From Algoriphagus algorifonticola (GTDB lineage Bacteria; Bacteroidota; Bacteroidia; Cytophagales; Cyclobacteriaceae), in contig NZ_VLOG01000052.1 in assembly GCF_007655305.1 (NCBI RefSeq), forward strand, positions 124,001-188,000: a stretch of 64,000 nucleotides of DNA. Direction: 5' to 3'. The stretch's first letter is position 1, and every line of letters starts with the position of its first letter. The notes under the pieces are model-generated. The model was not told where the DNA came from and did no database searches. It worked only from the letters and a program-made list of their open reading frames with translations. The translations under genes were made by a program, and so were the position numbers. Of this stretch, positions 44,281-53,958 are shown in pieces.

Positions 44281-45801
44281 TTAGGCAAAAGCAAAGAATA
44301 CCAACCATACCAAAAACAGGATAGGTAATAAGATAGGCAGGGAGAAACGGATGATGTAGCCAAAGAAGGAAGGCATTTTGATGCCACTTTGTTCGGCGAT
44401 TGACTTCACCATAAAGTTAGGACCATTGCCAATGTATGTCATAGCTCCGAAAAATACGGAGGCAATGGCGATAGCCATTAACTGGAATGAGGAGTCAGGA
44501 TAACCATCTGCTGCAAACTGCCTTACTTCCTGAATATTGTTGATCGATGCTCCCTCTGAAGCCATCGCAGCGGCCAAGAAGTTCAGGTAAGTTGGGGCAT
44601 TATCCAAAAAGCCGGATAGAATCCCCGTTCCCCAATAAAGCGTATTGTGAGAAATCATCGCTGAGCCTTCCGGAGACTTGGCAAAGTCACCTACCAGTTC
44701 CAAAGCAGGCATCATGGTTCCGAAAATACCGATGAAAATAAACGCAACTTCCCGGATTGGTTCGAAGTTGAATTCATTCCCTTTTATCGCTCGTTGATCT
44801 GCAAATCGATAGGAAAGGAAGGCTACAGAAAGCATGATAATTTCTCTGAGAAAAGAGAATTTTTGTCCATCATAGTGGATAGCAGGAACCCAATCCAGTA
44901 CGTTTGGGTCGAGGAAGACAGAACAAATCACAATGAATAACCATCCAAAATTCTTCAGTCCAATCATGGAGAATTTATTGGTATAGGTTACCTCTTCCAT
45001 TTCACTGTCATCATTTGCCCTTCCGAATTTGCGATCAACAAAATAGAATGCGGCGGCCAAAATCAGTAGAGCAAAAATCCAATTGTCCCAGTTGTTCTCC
45101 AAAGTCCAGAAGAATGGAACACCTTTCAAAAAGCCTAGGAATAAAGGAGGATCCCCGATAGGAGTTAGAGAACCCCCGATATTGCTGACCATAAAAATAA
45201 AGAAGATGATATGGTAAGCTTGAATGTTGCCTTTATTCAATCGAATAAAAGGACGGATTAAAAGCATAGAAGCACCGGTCGTTCCAATCAAATTGGAAAC
45301 CAATGCCCCGATCAGCAACAAAGATACGTTGGCAAGAGGCGTAGCTTTTTTATCAATTTCTATCAAAATACCCCCTGAGGCTATGTACAGAGAGGCCAAA
45401 AGGGCAATAAATTGAACATATTCGGCCAAGGCGTGAACCGGTCCGTGTACATTTTCTAACACAAACAAATAGTATAAAACAACTAGAACGGCCAAGCCAA
45501 CCGCAATTTTTGGATAGTTTTTATGCCAGAAATGCTCATAGAACAATGGCCCCGTAGCAATCATCAGAAGAAGAGCTACAAAAGGAATGACTAACCATCC
45601 CGGAGGTGTATGGTGGACTTCGGTTTCGTGTGCTTCTTCTATGTGAACGCTAGCTGCCTCATGATCAGCATCTACCTGCTCAGCTTGTGCAATTAGCCTA
45701 GTTTCAATAGAGCTCTCCTTAGCCAGGCACTGGGATGCCTGCATTCCGGGAAAAAATAATATTCCGAAAAGTAAGGAGATGCCAAGGATAAAATTCTTCA
45801 T
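44281..45801 (-). CDS. nhaD: Sodium/proton antiporter NhaD
   Basis: A multi-pass membrane antiporter of the NhaD / ion-transporter superfamily, 506 aa. The start is the ATG at 45799-45801, which yields a signal-like N-terminus (MKNFILGISLLFGILFFPG); the longer frame is unlikely. About twelve hydrophobic helices follow. Motifs include LIGTTGASMLLIRPFI near 200, SNIGGSLTPIGDPPLFLGF and SGFLDNAPTYLNFLA, typical of NhaD. Residues 30-75 form a His/Glu-rich extracytoplasmic segment. It should export Na+ (or Li+) in a marine or alkaline setting. Confidence 0.9.
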   Translation of the reverse strand: MKNFILGISLLFGILFFPGMQASQCLAKESSIETRLIAQAEQVDADHEAASVHIEEAHETEVHHTPPGWLVIPFVALLLMIATGPLFYEHFWHKNYPKIAVGLAVLVVLYYLFVLENVHGPVHALAEYVQFIALLASLYIASGGILIEIDKKATPLANVSLLLIGALVSNLIGTTGASMLLIRPFIRLNKGNIQAYHIIFFIFMVSNIGGSLTPIGDPPLFLGFLKGVPFFWTLENNWDNWIFALLILAAAFYFVDRKFGRANDDSEMEEVTYTNKFSMIGLKNFGWLFIVICSVFLDPNVLDWVPAIHYDGQKFSFLREIIMLSVAFLSYRFADQRAIKGNEFNFEPIREVAFIFIGIFGTMMPALELVGDFAKSPEGSAMISHNTLYWGTGILSGFLDNAPTYLNFLAAAMASEGASINNIQEVRQFAADGYPDSSFQLMAIAIASVFFGAMTYIGNGPNFMVKSIAEQSGIKMPSFFGYIIRFSLPILLPILFLVWLVFFAFA

Positions 45802-45921
45802 GTGAATAACAGGGGTATGCTGGGTGTTCTTTTCGGTTAATTTAAGCAAATATTTTTTGCTTGACAGTCTGTAATAGGGATTTGCTAAACTACAGATTTT
45901 GCGTCAAACCGCACAACCATC

Positions 45922-45973
45922 AAAAAGCTGCCCAGCGGATTTAATCAAAAATTAACTCCAACTGGGCAAAGCT
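45922..45973 (-). terminator. Terminator after the glutamate-type dehydrogenase gene
   Basis: On the reverse strand AGCTTTGCCCAG pairs with CTGGGCAGCT across a 26-base loop and is followed by five Ts. The loop is long, so confidence is moderate. Confidence 0.5.
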
Positions 45974-45984
45974 AAAGAATGGTT

Positions 45985-47211
45985 TTACACGAGTTGACCC
46001 AAAGCTATTTTAAAGGAGCTTTCAGCCAGTTTAGTTTTTCCCGGATTTTCCGCAAAAGTCTTTTTCAAGGCTTTTTCAATAGTCTTGCTTACATCTTTGA
46101 AAATTGCCTGATCGGTTACTTCTGCCTGGTCACTCATGAGGTAAGCAAATACTCTCGCCATACCACAATTCGCGATGAAATCCGGAATCACTGAAACTTG
46201 CTGATCTGTCCATGCACCAATAGGCCCGAAGAAAATCTCCGGGTCTGCAAAAGGCACATTCGCTCCGCAGGAAATCACTTCTAACCCTGCTTTTATCATT
46301 CGTTCTGACTGCTCTTTAGTAATCAGTCTTGATGCCGCGGCAGGGATGAAGATTTCACTTTCCAGATCCCAAATCTCTTCATTGATAATATCAAAAGGAA
46401 TCAATTGGTCAGCGACTAACTGGTTGCCATTTCTGGTGATAAATAACTCTCTTACTTCATCAAGAGAGAATCCTTCTTTCTTGATCAAACCGCCATCACG
46501 GTCAATGATGCCGACTATTTTAACTCCCTCTACTGCCAGAAAACATGCTGCAGCGGCTCCTACATTGCCCCAGCCCTGGATGACTGCACGCTTTCCTTTG
46601 AGGTTTCCTCCCCAAATTTTATAATAATGACGCACCGCCTCTGCCACTCCGTACCCGGTAATCATATCGGCTACCGTGTACTTTTTAGGACCGTTTGGAG
46701 TGAAATGAGGATCTTCTAAAACCTTGGAAACACCTTGTCTTAACTGACCGATTTTTCTGATTTTTTCAGGCTCAGTAGCATGAAAATGTCCATTGACCAC
46801 ACCTTCCTGTGGATGCCAGATTCCAAAAGATTCAGTAATTGGAATTACTTCATGAATTTCATCCACATTCAAGTCCCCGCCGGTTCCGTAGTAGTTTTTC
46901 AGTAATGGAGTGACGGCCTTGTACCATCTTCTCAATACCTCATCTTTTCTTGGGTCCTTAGGGTCGAAATTAATTCCGGACTTTGCTCCTCCTATGGCTG
47001 GACCTGACACAGTAAATTTCACTTCCATAGTCTTGGCAAGTGATTCTACTTCTCTTTTATCCAAGCCTTTACGCATTCGGGTTCCTCCTCCGGCAGCTCC
47101 CCCTCTCAGGGAGTTGATGACTACCCAACCTTCGGCTTCAGACTCGGAGTCTGACCACTCGAAAATGATTTCGGGTTTTTTATTTTCAAACTTCTTTAAT
47201 AATTCCTGCAT
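45985..47211 (-). CDS. Glu/Leu/Phe/Val dehydrogenase
   Basis: An amino-acid dehydrogenase of 408 aa that interconverts an amino acid with its 2-oxo acid and ammonia using NAD(P). The substrate-binding/catalytic lysine lies in AIGGAKSGINFDP. The glycine-rich nucleotide motif is VIQGWGNVGAAAA near 220, and GGGTRMRKG precedes it. The KSG variant (usually KGG) and the extra N-terminus (FEWSDSESEAEGWVVINS) resemble glutamate dehydrogenases of this phylum, but the substrate is not certain. Monocistronic, reverse strand after anmK. Confidence 0.85.
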   Translation of the reverse strand: MQELLKKFENKKPEIIFEWSDSESEAEGWVVINSLRGGAAGGGTRMRKGLDKREVESLAKTMEVKFTVSGPAIGGAKSGINFDPKDPRKDEVLRRWYKAVTPLLKNYYGTGGDLNVDEIHEVIPITESFGIWHPQEGVVNGHFHATEPEKIRKIGQLRQGVSKVLEDPHFTPNGPKKYTVADMITGYGVAEAVRHYYKIWGGNLKGKRAVIQGWGNVGAAAACFLAVEGVKIVGIIDRDGGLIKKEGFSLDEVRELFITRNGNQLVADQLIPFDIINEEIWDLESEIFIPAAASRLITKEQSERMIKAGLEVISCGANVPFADPEIFFGPIGAWTDQQVSVIPDFIANCGMARVFAYLMSDQAEVTDQAIFKDVSKTIEKALKKTFAENPGKTKLAESSFKIALGQLV

Positions 47212-47285
47212 GTCTATTTGGGTTTACTTCGCAGCGCAAAAATAGAAAAATATCCAGCGCCTCCTAGAGTAGATTGTATGGAGGG

Positions 47286-48359
47286 TTAGCTATAAATCAC
47301 TCCTCCAGAGGAATTTCTCCTGGCTCCTGTGACAGAGCTGAGGCAATTTTCCTCTCCCAGCAATCTAAGTAGTCCAAGAAAACCAAAAATCAAGGCTTCT
47401 TTGAATTCAATCAATTCAGATGAAGCTTGAAAATGATTCCATTGTCCCTCTAAATGAGCGTCTAATCGCTGGATAAAATAGCTGTTATAGGCCCCTCCAC
47501 CTGTAATCAAAACCTGTGGATTTTCTATCTGGGAATAATCTCTTATTACTTGGCTGATTTGCAGAGCATAGTGCTCAATCAAAGTGGCTAAGAGGTCCTT
47601 GGGGGCTAAGCCTGAATTTTTGATTAGCGGTTCAAAATCCTGCTCCATATCTTCCCTTCCCAAGGATTTTGCTCCTTTTTTGGAGTAAAAGGGCAAATTA
47701 TTCAGCTTATCGAGAAGTGTATTTGATACCTTACCCTCAGATGCCCATTGACCACCCTTATCATAAGGTCCTCCCAAAATTTGGGCAATAGGATTTAATA
47801 AAATATTGAAAGGGCTCATGTCAAAAGCTACTCTTTGCTCATTTTGCTTCATACTGATATTGGAAATTCCACCAAGATTAATGCAGAAGTCCATCTGAGG
47901 GAAGAGTAATTCATCACCTATAGGTACCAATGGAGCTCCCTGACCTCCTAGTTGTATATCCAGCATTCTGAAATCATTGACCACTGTCAGTCCTGAAGCT
48001 TGGTGAAGAACCCAACCATTTCCTATTTGCTTACTAAGTCCTAGGCTTGGCTGATGGAATACCGTATGCCCGTGTGAGCATAAAGCAAAAGGAGTGATTT
48101 CTCGTTCTTCGCAAAAAGCAGCTACTTGTTCCCCCATCCATTTTCCGAATTCTACATCTAATATTGCCAGTTCATTGGCCGTAAGTAAATGTGATTTGGA
48201 CAATTGATATCCTAAATTTTCCGGAAAAGGAATGGTCAAAGCTTCCAAAATTTCGAAAGTCCAGTTTTCACTCTTTTTATATTCGCAGTAGGCAAGATCT
48301 AATCCATCTCCGGAAGTACCGGACATCAAGCCTATCAGTTGGAAGCTCTTTGCGTTCAT
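47286..48359 (-). CDS. anmK: Anhydro-N-acetylmuramic acid kinase
   Basis: Recycles cell-wall anhydroMurNAc to MurNAc-6-phosphate with ATP. The phosphate-binding loop is GLMSGTSGDGLDLAY at the N-terminus. CSHGHTVFHQP, DFCINLGGISNIS and ITGGGAYNSYFIQRL are the further ATPase-fold motifs. At 357 aa it is the normal length. Divergent from coaX with about 100 bases between. Confidence 0.93.
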   Translation of the reverse strand: MNAKSFQLIGLMSGTSGDGLDLAYCEYKKSENWTFEILEALTIPFPENLGYQLSKSHLLTANELAILDVEFGKWMGEQVAAFCEEREITPFALCSHGHTVFHQPSLGLSKQIGNGWVLHQASGLTVVNDFRMLDIQLGGQGAPLVPIGDELLFPQMDFCINLGGISNISMKQNEQRVAFDMSPFNILLNPIAQILGGPYDKGGQWASEGKVSNTLLDKLNNLPFYSKKGAKSLGREDMEQDFEPLIKNSGLAPKDLLATLIEHYALQISQVIRDYSQIENPQVLITGGGAYNSYFIQRLDAHLEGQWNHFQASSELIEFKEALIFGFLGLLRLLGEENCLSSVTGARRNSSGGVIYS

Positions 48360-48460
48360 GGGTTAATGTTTGTTAAGTCAGGGACGATTCAAAGATAATT
48401 TTAGATACTGGAAAAAGTCCTCTTTTTTTAAATAGCTAATTTGCAGTCATAATTTATCAT

Positions 48461-49174
48461 ATGCCAAACCTCGTAGTCGACATAGGGAATACCCGGGTTA
48501 AATCAGCGCTTTTTGAAAAGGGTGAAATCACCTGGGAAAGGGCTTTTGAGAATCTGGACTTTGCCAAAAAAGCCTGGTCTGAACTGAGCTTCGATGAGAG
48601 TATTATTTCCTCAGTCAAATGGTCAGAGGAAGAATTGAAATCCGCTTTGGATTTTGATTTTCTTTTTTTGACAAGAGAAACCAGTCTTCCCATTTACAAT
48701 GGATACGGTTCTCCTCAGACTTTGGGTTTGGATAGAATTGCTGCTGCGATTGGAGGCTGGAAAAAAGCCGGACAGAATTCAGCTTTGGTAATCGATTTGG
48801 GAAGCTGTATGACTTTCGAATTGATTGTGTCTGATACCTATAAAGGTGGAGCGATCAGTCCCGGCTTGGCTATGCGAGCCAAGGCCATGAATCAGTTTAC
48901 GGCCCGCCTTCCTTTGGTAGAAGTGAGTAAAAAACCGGAGTCTCGGGTCGGAGATTCTACCCAAACTTGTATGCAAGTGGGGGTATGGTATGGTATTTAT
49001 TACGAAATCATAGGTCAAATTCAGGCTTTTAGGGCCGAATTTCCTGAAATTAAGGTCTTTGTTTGCGGTGGAGATGCACAATCTTTTGAATCATTGGCAA
49101 AAGACCACATATTTGTAGTCCCAAATTTGGTCCTGTATGGATTGAATTGCATTCTAAACCACAATGTTGAGTAA
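48461..49174 (+). CDS. coaX: Type III pantothenate kinase
   Basis: First step of coenzyme A synthesis, phosphorylating pantothenate; the type III form is feedback-insensitive. The phosphate-1 motif is DIGNTRVKSALFE, the central NGYGSPQTLGLDRIAA and ALVIDLGSCMTFE match the family, and VCGGDAQ ends the fold. At 237 aa it is full length. TAATTTG at 48437-48443 is a candidate proximal promoter box. It overlaps the next gene by 11 bases. Confidence 0.93.
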   Translation: MPNLVVDIGNTRVKSALFEKGEITWERAFENLDFAKKAWSELSFDESIISSVKWSEEELKSALDFDFLFLTRETSLPIYNGYGSPQTLGLDRIAAAIGGWKKAGQNSALVIDLGSCMTFELIVSDTYKGGAISPGLAMRAKAMNQFTARLPLVEVSKKPESRVGDSTQTCMQVGVWYGIYYEIIGQIQAFRAEFPEIKVFVCGGDAQSFESLAKDHIFVVPNLVLYGLNCILNHNVE

Positions 49175-50447
49175 AATCAAATTGCATCTATTGGGTGTTT
49201 GCTGCACCTTCATCCTCTTTTCTGAAGCTCAGGCACAGTCTAGTGCCTCCACTTATTCTGCCCTAGGCATCGGGGAATTTAATTATTCCGGACTTACACA
49301 AAACCAAGGAATGGGAGGATTAGGAATCAGTTTTGGTACGGGCTGGAACGCCAACGTAGTCAATCCTGCCCTACAAACCAGAAACACTATTTTTAATTTT
49401 CAGACTTCCCTGAATTACAGAAGAATCAATGCCTCTAATGGGTCTCAATCTTCCGATGTGGACGGTGGAGGACTTTCCTATATCGCGCTTTCCTTGCCTT
49501 TCAAGCCAGGAAAACTAACCATGGGAATGGGTCTGAATCAGGTTACTTCTGTAAATTATGATCTGCAAATCTCCAGTATGGTTAACAATGCAGAGATTGA
49601 GGCAGTTAATAATATTAACGGTGACGGAGGGATCTCTGAAGCCTACATCAGTGCGGGTTATTTATTAGCCAAAAACCTGAGCATCGGAGTTCATGGATCT
49701 TACCTATTTGGCTCTACCATCAGAAAGAATCAATTGACTCTTTTTAATGAAAATGGCACGCAGGTAGGGAGCACTTCGGAATATTATGAAAGATTAACAA
49801 TTAGCGATGTTGCCCTCAAATTTGGTACTCAATACTATTTCCCAGTAGGTGAGAAAAGTAACCTTCATGTGGGTGCCATTTATCAGGGTCTAGGGGACGT
49901 TAATGGAAATGCCTTTGCCAAACTCGCCGCATTTGGCGAAGCTAGCGACCCCGATTCAGAAGGTGACCTGATATTGGACAATGAAAAAGGAAGTATCTAT
50001 ATACCAAGCCGTTACGGATTTGGTGTAAGTTACGAGAGAGCTAATAAATACGTGATTGGATTGGAAGGTCAGTACCAGAATTTCTCTGATTTTAGAAACT
50101 TCCTGGGGGACCCTTTGGAGCTAAGAGAGGCTATTAAATTGGGCTTGGGATTCCAGATTGTTCCCGATTTTATGTCGGTTGATAACAATCTGAAAAGAGG
50201 TACTTATAGGGTAGGTTTGGAGTTCTTACAGACCCCTTACTATATCAACCAGACCACCATTAATGACCTTGGCATTAACTTTGGAGCTTCAATTCCTGTT
50301 AACCAATTGTCGTTAATGAACCTTGCGGTAAAGGTGGGACAAAGAGGGACTACCTCCGCAGGATTGATCAGAGAAAACTACGTGAACTTCACCTTAGGCT
50401 TCTCTCTTAACGATAACACTTGGTTCTACAAAAGAGTATTTGAGTAA
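49164..50447 (+). CDS. Outer-membrane beta-barrel protein of unknown function
   Basis: A 427-aa protein with a signal peptide (about 1-23, cleavage near AQAQS). The mature part begins SASTYSALGIGEFNYSG and shows alternating strands with Gly/Asn turns through to a C-terminal WFYKRVFE, which fits a barrel of FadL/OMPP1-like type. The start overlaps coaX by 11 bases, and the TPR gene follows 72 bases on. Position at the head of an lptC-containing block suggests an envelope role (inference). Confidence 0.7.
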   Translation: MLSKIKLHLLGVCCTFILFSEAQAQSSASTYSALGIGEFNYSGLTQNQGMGGLGISFGTGWNANVVNPALQTRNTIFNFQTSLNYRRINASNGSQSSDVDGGGLSYIALSLPFKPGKLTMGMGLNQVTSVNYDLQISSMVNNAEIEAVNNINGDGGISEAYISAGYLLAKNLSIGVHGSYLFGSTIRKNQLTLFNENGTQVGSTSEYYERLTISDVALKFGTQYYFPVGEKSNLHVGAIYQGLGDVNGNAFAKLAAFGEASDPDSEGDLILDNEKGSIYIPSRYGFGVSYERANKYVIGLEGQYQNFSDFRNFLGDPLELREAIKLGLGFQIVPDFMSVDNNLKRGTYRVGLEFLQTPYYINQTTINDLGINFGASIPVNQLSLMNLAVKVGQRGTTSAGLIRENYVNFTLGFSLNDNTWFYKRVFE

Positions 50448-50519
50448 ATATCTGAAGGCAGTTTTAAGGACTGCATAGAAAGAGAAGAGCAATTAAACCG
50501 AATTAAACAAGTCAAAACC

Positions 50520-51824
50520 ATGAAAATTAAATCAACCCTTCTGGGGCTATCCGCCTTGCTTCTCGCCGGAATGGTGCAAGCCCAGGACGGATGGAATTGG
50601 CCATCCGACGAAGCTAAAGAAGCTAAAGCTAGAGAATTGAACGCTGCTTATGTAGACTATATGAAAGCAGATCAGTTTGTGGAAGCCACCAAACCTCTCC
50701 ACTGGCTATTAGTGAATGTGCCTGAGCTAAATGAGTCCATTTATATCAATGGTACTAAAGTATATGATGGAGCAGCAGATGCAGTAAGCGATCCTGCCCA
50801 AAAAAGAGCTTATCAAGACTCAGTAATGCTGATCTATGATAAAAGAGATGAGCTTTATAACAATGCTACTAAATGGATTGAAAATAAAGCGTACTACGGA
50901 TATGGCTACTTCAAAGGCACTAAGGAAAAATTGGGCGATGTAGTTGCTGATTTCGAAAGAGCAATGGAGATCAATGGTGAATTATCCATCCCAACTCTAT
51001 ATGCTGCTTACTTCGATGCGGTTTACAGACACAATGCCTACAATCAAGCATATAAGCCTGAGCAGGTTTTGGCCAAGTACGATAAAATTCAAGAGTATTT
51101 AAACAAGGCTGAAGCTAATGGTAAGGATGTATCCAATGCTAGAAGTACAGCTGAGTCTATCTTGGTTGCTATGGAATTGATCGATTGTAACTTCATCGAA
51201 AACACCATGGGTCCTAAGTTGAAGGCTGATCCTACCAATGAGCAATTGGCACAGCAGATCTTCAAGTATTCTGTTCAGTATAAGTGTTTCTCTTCTAATG
51301 CATTCTTGACTGCTTTGGAATTGATTGACTCTAAAAATCCAACTTACGCTACTTCTCAGGTAAGAGCGATGAGATATATGCAGGAGCAGAATTATGAGAA
51401 AGCTCAGCCGGTATTGGAAAAAGCTTTGACTTTAGCTGAAAACAATGTGCAGAAAGCTGAAATCCAAATGGAATTGGCTAAAGTTCATGCCAATCTAGGA
51501 AGAAAGTCTGCTGCTAGAAATGCTGCTAAAGAAGCTGCTAACCTTGACGAGAGCAAAACTAAAGATGCTTACTCTTTGATTGGTGGCTTGTATATGAACT
51601 CTTTCAACGACTGTAGAGGTGGTGTATCAAGAGTAAAAGATAGATCTATCTATATGGCTGCTTATAATGCATACCAAAGAGCAGGTGACTCTCAGGGTAT
51701 GGCGCAGGCTAGAGCTCAGTTCCCTTCCAAAGAGGAAATCTTTACTGAAGGTCTTCAAGTAGGTGGTACTATCAATACAGGATGCTGGATTGGTGAAACT
51801 GTTACTTTGGCTACAAGAGACTAA
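50520..51824 (+). CDS. Exported TPR protein, probably highly expressed
   Basis: A 434-aa protein with a signal peptide (MKIKSTLLGLSALLLAGMVQAQ) and helical TPR-like repeats in the mature part (EKAQPVLEKALTLAENNV, KAEIQMELAKVHANLG). It should be periplasmic. Arginine is encoded by AGA almost throughout, and alanine, lysine and glycine codons are similarly narrow, unlike the neighbours. That is a usual mark of high expression. A strong terminator follows directly. Function unknown. Confidence 0.75.
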   Translation: MKIKSTLLGLSALLLAGMVQAQDGWNWPSDEAKEAKARELNAAYVDYMKADQFVEATKPLHWLLVNVPELNESIYINGTKVYDGAADAVSDPAQKRAYQDSVMLIYDKRDELYNNATKWIENKAYYGYGYFKGTKEKLGDVVADFERAMEINGELSIPTLYAAYFDAVYRHNAYNQAYKPEQVLAKYDKIQEYLNKAEANGKDVSNARSTAESILVAMELIDCNFIENTMGPKLKADPTNEQLAQQIFKYSVQYKCFSSNAFLTALELIDSKNPTYATSQVRAMRYMQEQNYEKAQPVLEKALTLAENNVQKAEIQMELAKVHANLGRKSAARNAAKEAANLDESKTKDAYSLIGGLYMNSFNDCRGGVSRVKDRSIYMAAYNAYQRAGDSQGMAQARAQFPSKEEIFTEGLQVGGTINTGCWIGETVTLATRD

Positions 51825-51842
51825 TTCAAAATATAAAATTAT

Positions 51843-51871
51843 AAAAGGCAGTCCGAAGACTGCCTTTTTTT
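51843..51871 (+). terminator. Strong terminator after the TPR gene
   Basis: A perfect eleven-base stem AAAAGGCAGTC / GACTGCCTTTT with a CGAA tetraloop and T tract. It isolates the TPR gene from lptC. Confidence 0.88.
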
Positions 51872-51899
51872 GTTTTCTCTATCTGCTAAAAATATCTTT

Positions 51900-51907
51900 T
51901 ATCTTTG
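51900..51907 (+). promoter_or_regulatory. Proximal promoter box immediately before lptC
   Basis: TATCTTTG matches the TAnnTTTG box exactly and ends only four bases before the lptC ATG. TTTG at 51869-51872 lies 27 bases upstream, which is longer than the usual spacing. If this box is used, the transcript would have almost no leader. Confidence 0.45.
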
Positions 51908-51911
51908 CGTC

Positions 51912-52448
51912 ATGAGGAAATTACTTCTCTTTCTTTTTTTAGCAATATCTCTACTCTCCTGTCGGGAAGATGTGGATTCAGCCGCATTGCAGGTGTATGA
52001 AGGACCAATGAATATTGCCACCAATATCCATGTGGTACATTCTGACTCAGCTATCGTAAGATCAGAGATCACAGCCGCCAAACAACTCGAATACCTTAAT
52101 GGGAATATGGAGTTTCCAGATGGAATTCTAATTGAATTTTTTGAAAGAGACGGCACCTTAGAAACAACATTGAAAGCGGATAGGGGTTATTTTGATAAAG
52201 AAAAAAATCTTTATAGAGGCGAAGGGAATGTGCAGGTGGATAATTCTATAGAAGATCAGCATTTACAAAGTGAAGAATTGTACTGGGATCCAAACAAGAA
52301 AAAAATCTTCACAGATAAGTTTGTGACCATTCGAGACAAGCAAACCCTTTTTAATGGAACAGGAATGGAAGCAGATGAAAGCTTTACTAATTACACCTTG
52401 AAAAACGTGAGAGACAGTAGGACCATATTACCGGGAGAAGAAATATGA
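51912..52448 (+). CDS. lptC: LptC-like LPS export lipoprotein
   Basis: LptC bridges the inner-membrane LPS ABC transporter and the periplasmic LptA. The start is the ATG at 51912, which produces a lipoprotein signal (LFLFLAISLLSC). A jelly-roll of short beta-strands follows: GILIEFFERDGTLETTLKA, YRGEGNVQVDNS, LYWDPNKKKIFTDKFVTI. In this phylum LptC is often a lipoprotein. 178 aa. The following small gene overlaps it by four bases. Confidence 0.85.
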   Translation: MRKLLLFLFLAISLLSCREDVDSAALQVYEGPMNIATNIHVVHSDSAIVRSEITAAKQLEYLNGNMEFPDGILIEFFERDGTLETTLKADRGYFDKEKNLYRGEGNVQVDNSIEDQHLQSEELYWDPNKKKIFTDKFVTIRDKQTLFNGTGMEADESFTNYTLKNVRDSRTILPGEEI

Positions 52449-52651
52449 AATTGGGCGATGTATTGATTTTATCCCTTTCTTTGGCCTTGATTATCATAGG
52501 TATTCATCAGACCATGACGGTGGGAATAGGGTTTTCCTATGCTATCTTTATGTTCGCAGTAGCTTTACTTTTTTGGTTTCAGTATAGAAGAACCAAGCGG
52601 GAGGAAGCAGAAAAAAATAACTCAAAGCCAGAAAAAAAGCGCAAGCGTTAA
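52445..52651 (+). CDS. Small membrane protein coupled to lptC
   Basis: A 68-aa protein with two hydrophobic segments (about 5-22 and 26-46) and a strongly basic tail (RRTKREEAEKNNSKPEKKRKR). It starts four bases before the lptC stop, and the CorC-like gene begins three bases after its own stop, so it sits inside a coupled operon. Topology suggests the tail is cytosolic. No family recognised. Confidence 0.6.
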   Translation: MKLGDVLILSLSLALIIIGIHQTMTVGIGFSYAIFMFAVALLFWFQYRRTKREEAEKNNSKPEKKRKR

Positions 52652-52654
52652 TTT

Positions 52655-53935
52655 ATGGAGACCACCTATCTCATTTATGTCATTATAACTCTCCTTTTTT
52701 CCGCATTTTTTTCAGGAATTGAAATCGCCTATATCTCTGCCAATAAGCTTCAGATAGAATTGCAAAGCAAGCAGGGCGCACTAAGCGGAAAAGTATTGAG
52801 TAGCTTCATCAAAAGACCGGGGCAGTTTATTGGTACTACTTTGATGGGAAACACGATCTCCTTGGTGCTCTATGGTATTTTCATGGCCTACCTGCTGGAG
52901 TATCCTTTGGATGCTTGGTTGCCTCCGGGGCTCAACAATGAGGTGGTGGTGTTGCTATTGCAAACATTGATTTCCACTATCATTGTGCTGATTACAGCCG
53001 AATTTCTTCCTAAAAGCCTTTTTATGCTCAACCCCAACAATATGTTGAGCATTTTTGCCATTCCCTTTCTAGGCATCTATTACCTCATGTATCCGGTTGT
53101 TTGGGCTGTAGTAGGGCTATCCAGATTTTTTATTACCAAAATCTTACGATTGGAGTATAGTGAAGACAGGCCGGTTTTTACAGTGACTGACTTGAACAGC
53201 TTTATCCAAAACCATATGAATCAGACCAAGTCTGAGGGAAAAGCTGAAATAGATACCAAAATCTTCGACAATGCAGTAGAATTCAAAACTGTCAGAGTTC
53301 GGGAATGTATGATTCCCAGAACAGATATTGTTTCTGTGGAAGTGGAAGACAGCATTGAAGATTTGAAAGAAGTGTTTGCTGAAAGCGGGCATTCAAAAAT
53401 CATTGTATACAGGGAAACGATCGATGATGTTATCGGATATTGCCATCAATTGGAGCTTTTCAAAAAGCCTAAGACTATTGAAGAGATTCTTACACCGATT
53501 ATCATTGCACCGGAATCCGCTCTCGCCAATGAGTTGCTGATTCAGTTTATTCAGGAAAGGAAAAGTTTGGCTTTGGTGGTAGATGAATTTGGAGGTACCA
53601 GCGGAATCGTATCGATGGAAGATATCATCGAAGAGATTTTTGGAGAGATAGAAGATGAGTATGATAGTGATGATCTAATCGAGCAAAAAATCGGAGATCA
53701 GGAATATTTACTCAGTGCCCGTCATGAAATTGATTATTTAAATGATAAATATAATTGGGATTTACCGATTGGAGATTTTGAAACTCTTTCGGGATTAATT
53801 CTTTCTCATACCGAAAATCTCCCCAAAAAAGGGGAGTCTGTTACAATAGGGGCATATACGTTCACTGTAGTTTCGAGACAAGATCATAGAATTGACTCAG
53901 TTAGGCTCAAAATCAACGGCCCAACGATTTTTTAG
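52655..53935 (+). CDS. CNNM/CorC-family protein (DUF21-CBS-CorC_HlyC)
   Basis: A 426-aa inner-membrane protein of the hemolysin-C/CorC group. The DUF21 transmembrane domain covers about 1-190 with three or four helices. Two CBS motifs follow at about 205-325 (RECMIPRTDIVSVEVED, GGTSGIVSMEDIIEEIFGEI). A C-terminal CorC_HlyC domain follows at about 345-426. Related proteins act in Mg/Co efflux; in Bacteroidota one member, GldE, affects gliding. Coupled closely to the lptC group. Confidence 0.85.
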   Translation: METTYLIYVIITLLFSAFFSGIEIAYISANKLQIELQSKQGALSGKVLSSFIKRPGQFIGTTLMGNTISLVLYGIFMAYLLEYPLDAWLPPGLNNEVVVLLLQTLISTIIVLITAEFLPKSLFMLNPNNMLSIFAIPFLGIYYLMYPVVWAVVGLSRFFITKILRLEYSEDRPVFTVTDLNSFIQNHMNQTKSEGKAEIDTKIFDNAVEFKTVRVRECMIPRTDIVSVEVEDSIEDLKEVFAESGHSKIIVYRETIDDVIGYCHQLELFKKPKTIEEILTPIIIAPESALANELLIQFIQERKSLALVVDEFGGTSGIVSMEDIIEEIFGEIEDEYDSDDLIEQKIGDQEYLLSARHEIDYLNDKYNWDLPIGDFETLSGLILSHTENLPKKGESVTIGAYTFTVVSRQDHRIDSVRLKINGPTIF

Positions 53936-53958
53936 GTAAGGGTTTGATTCAGAATATA

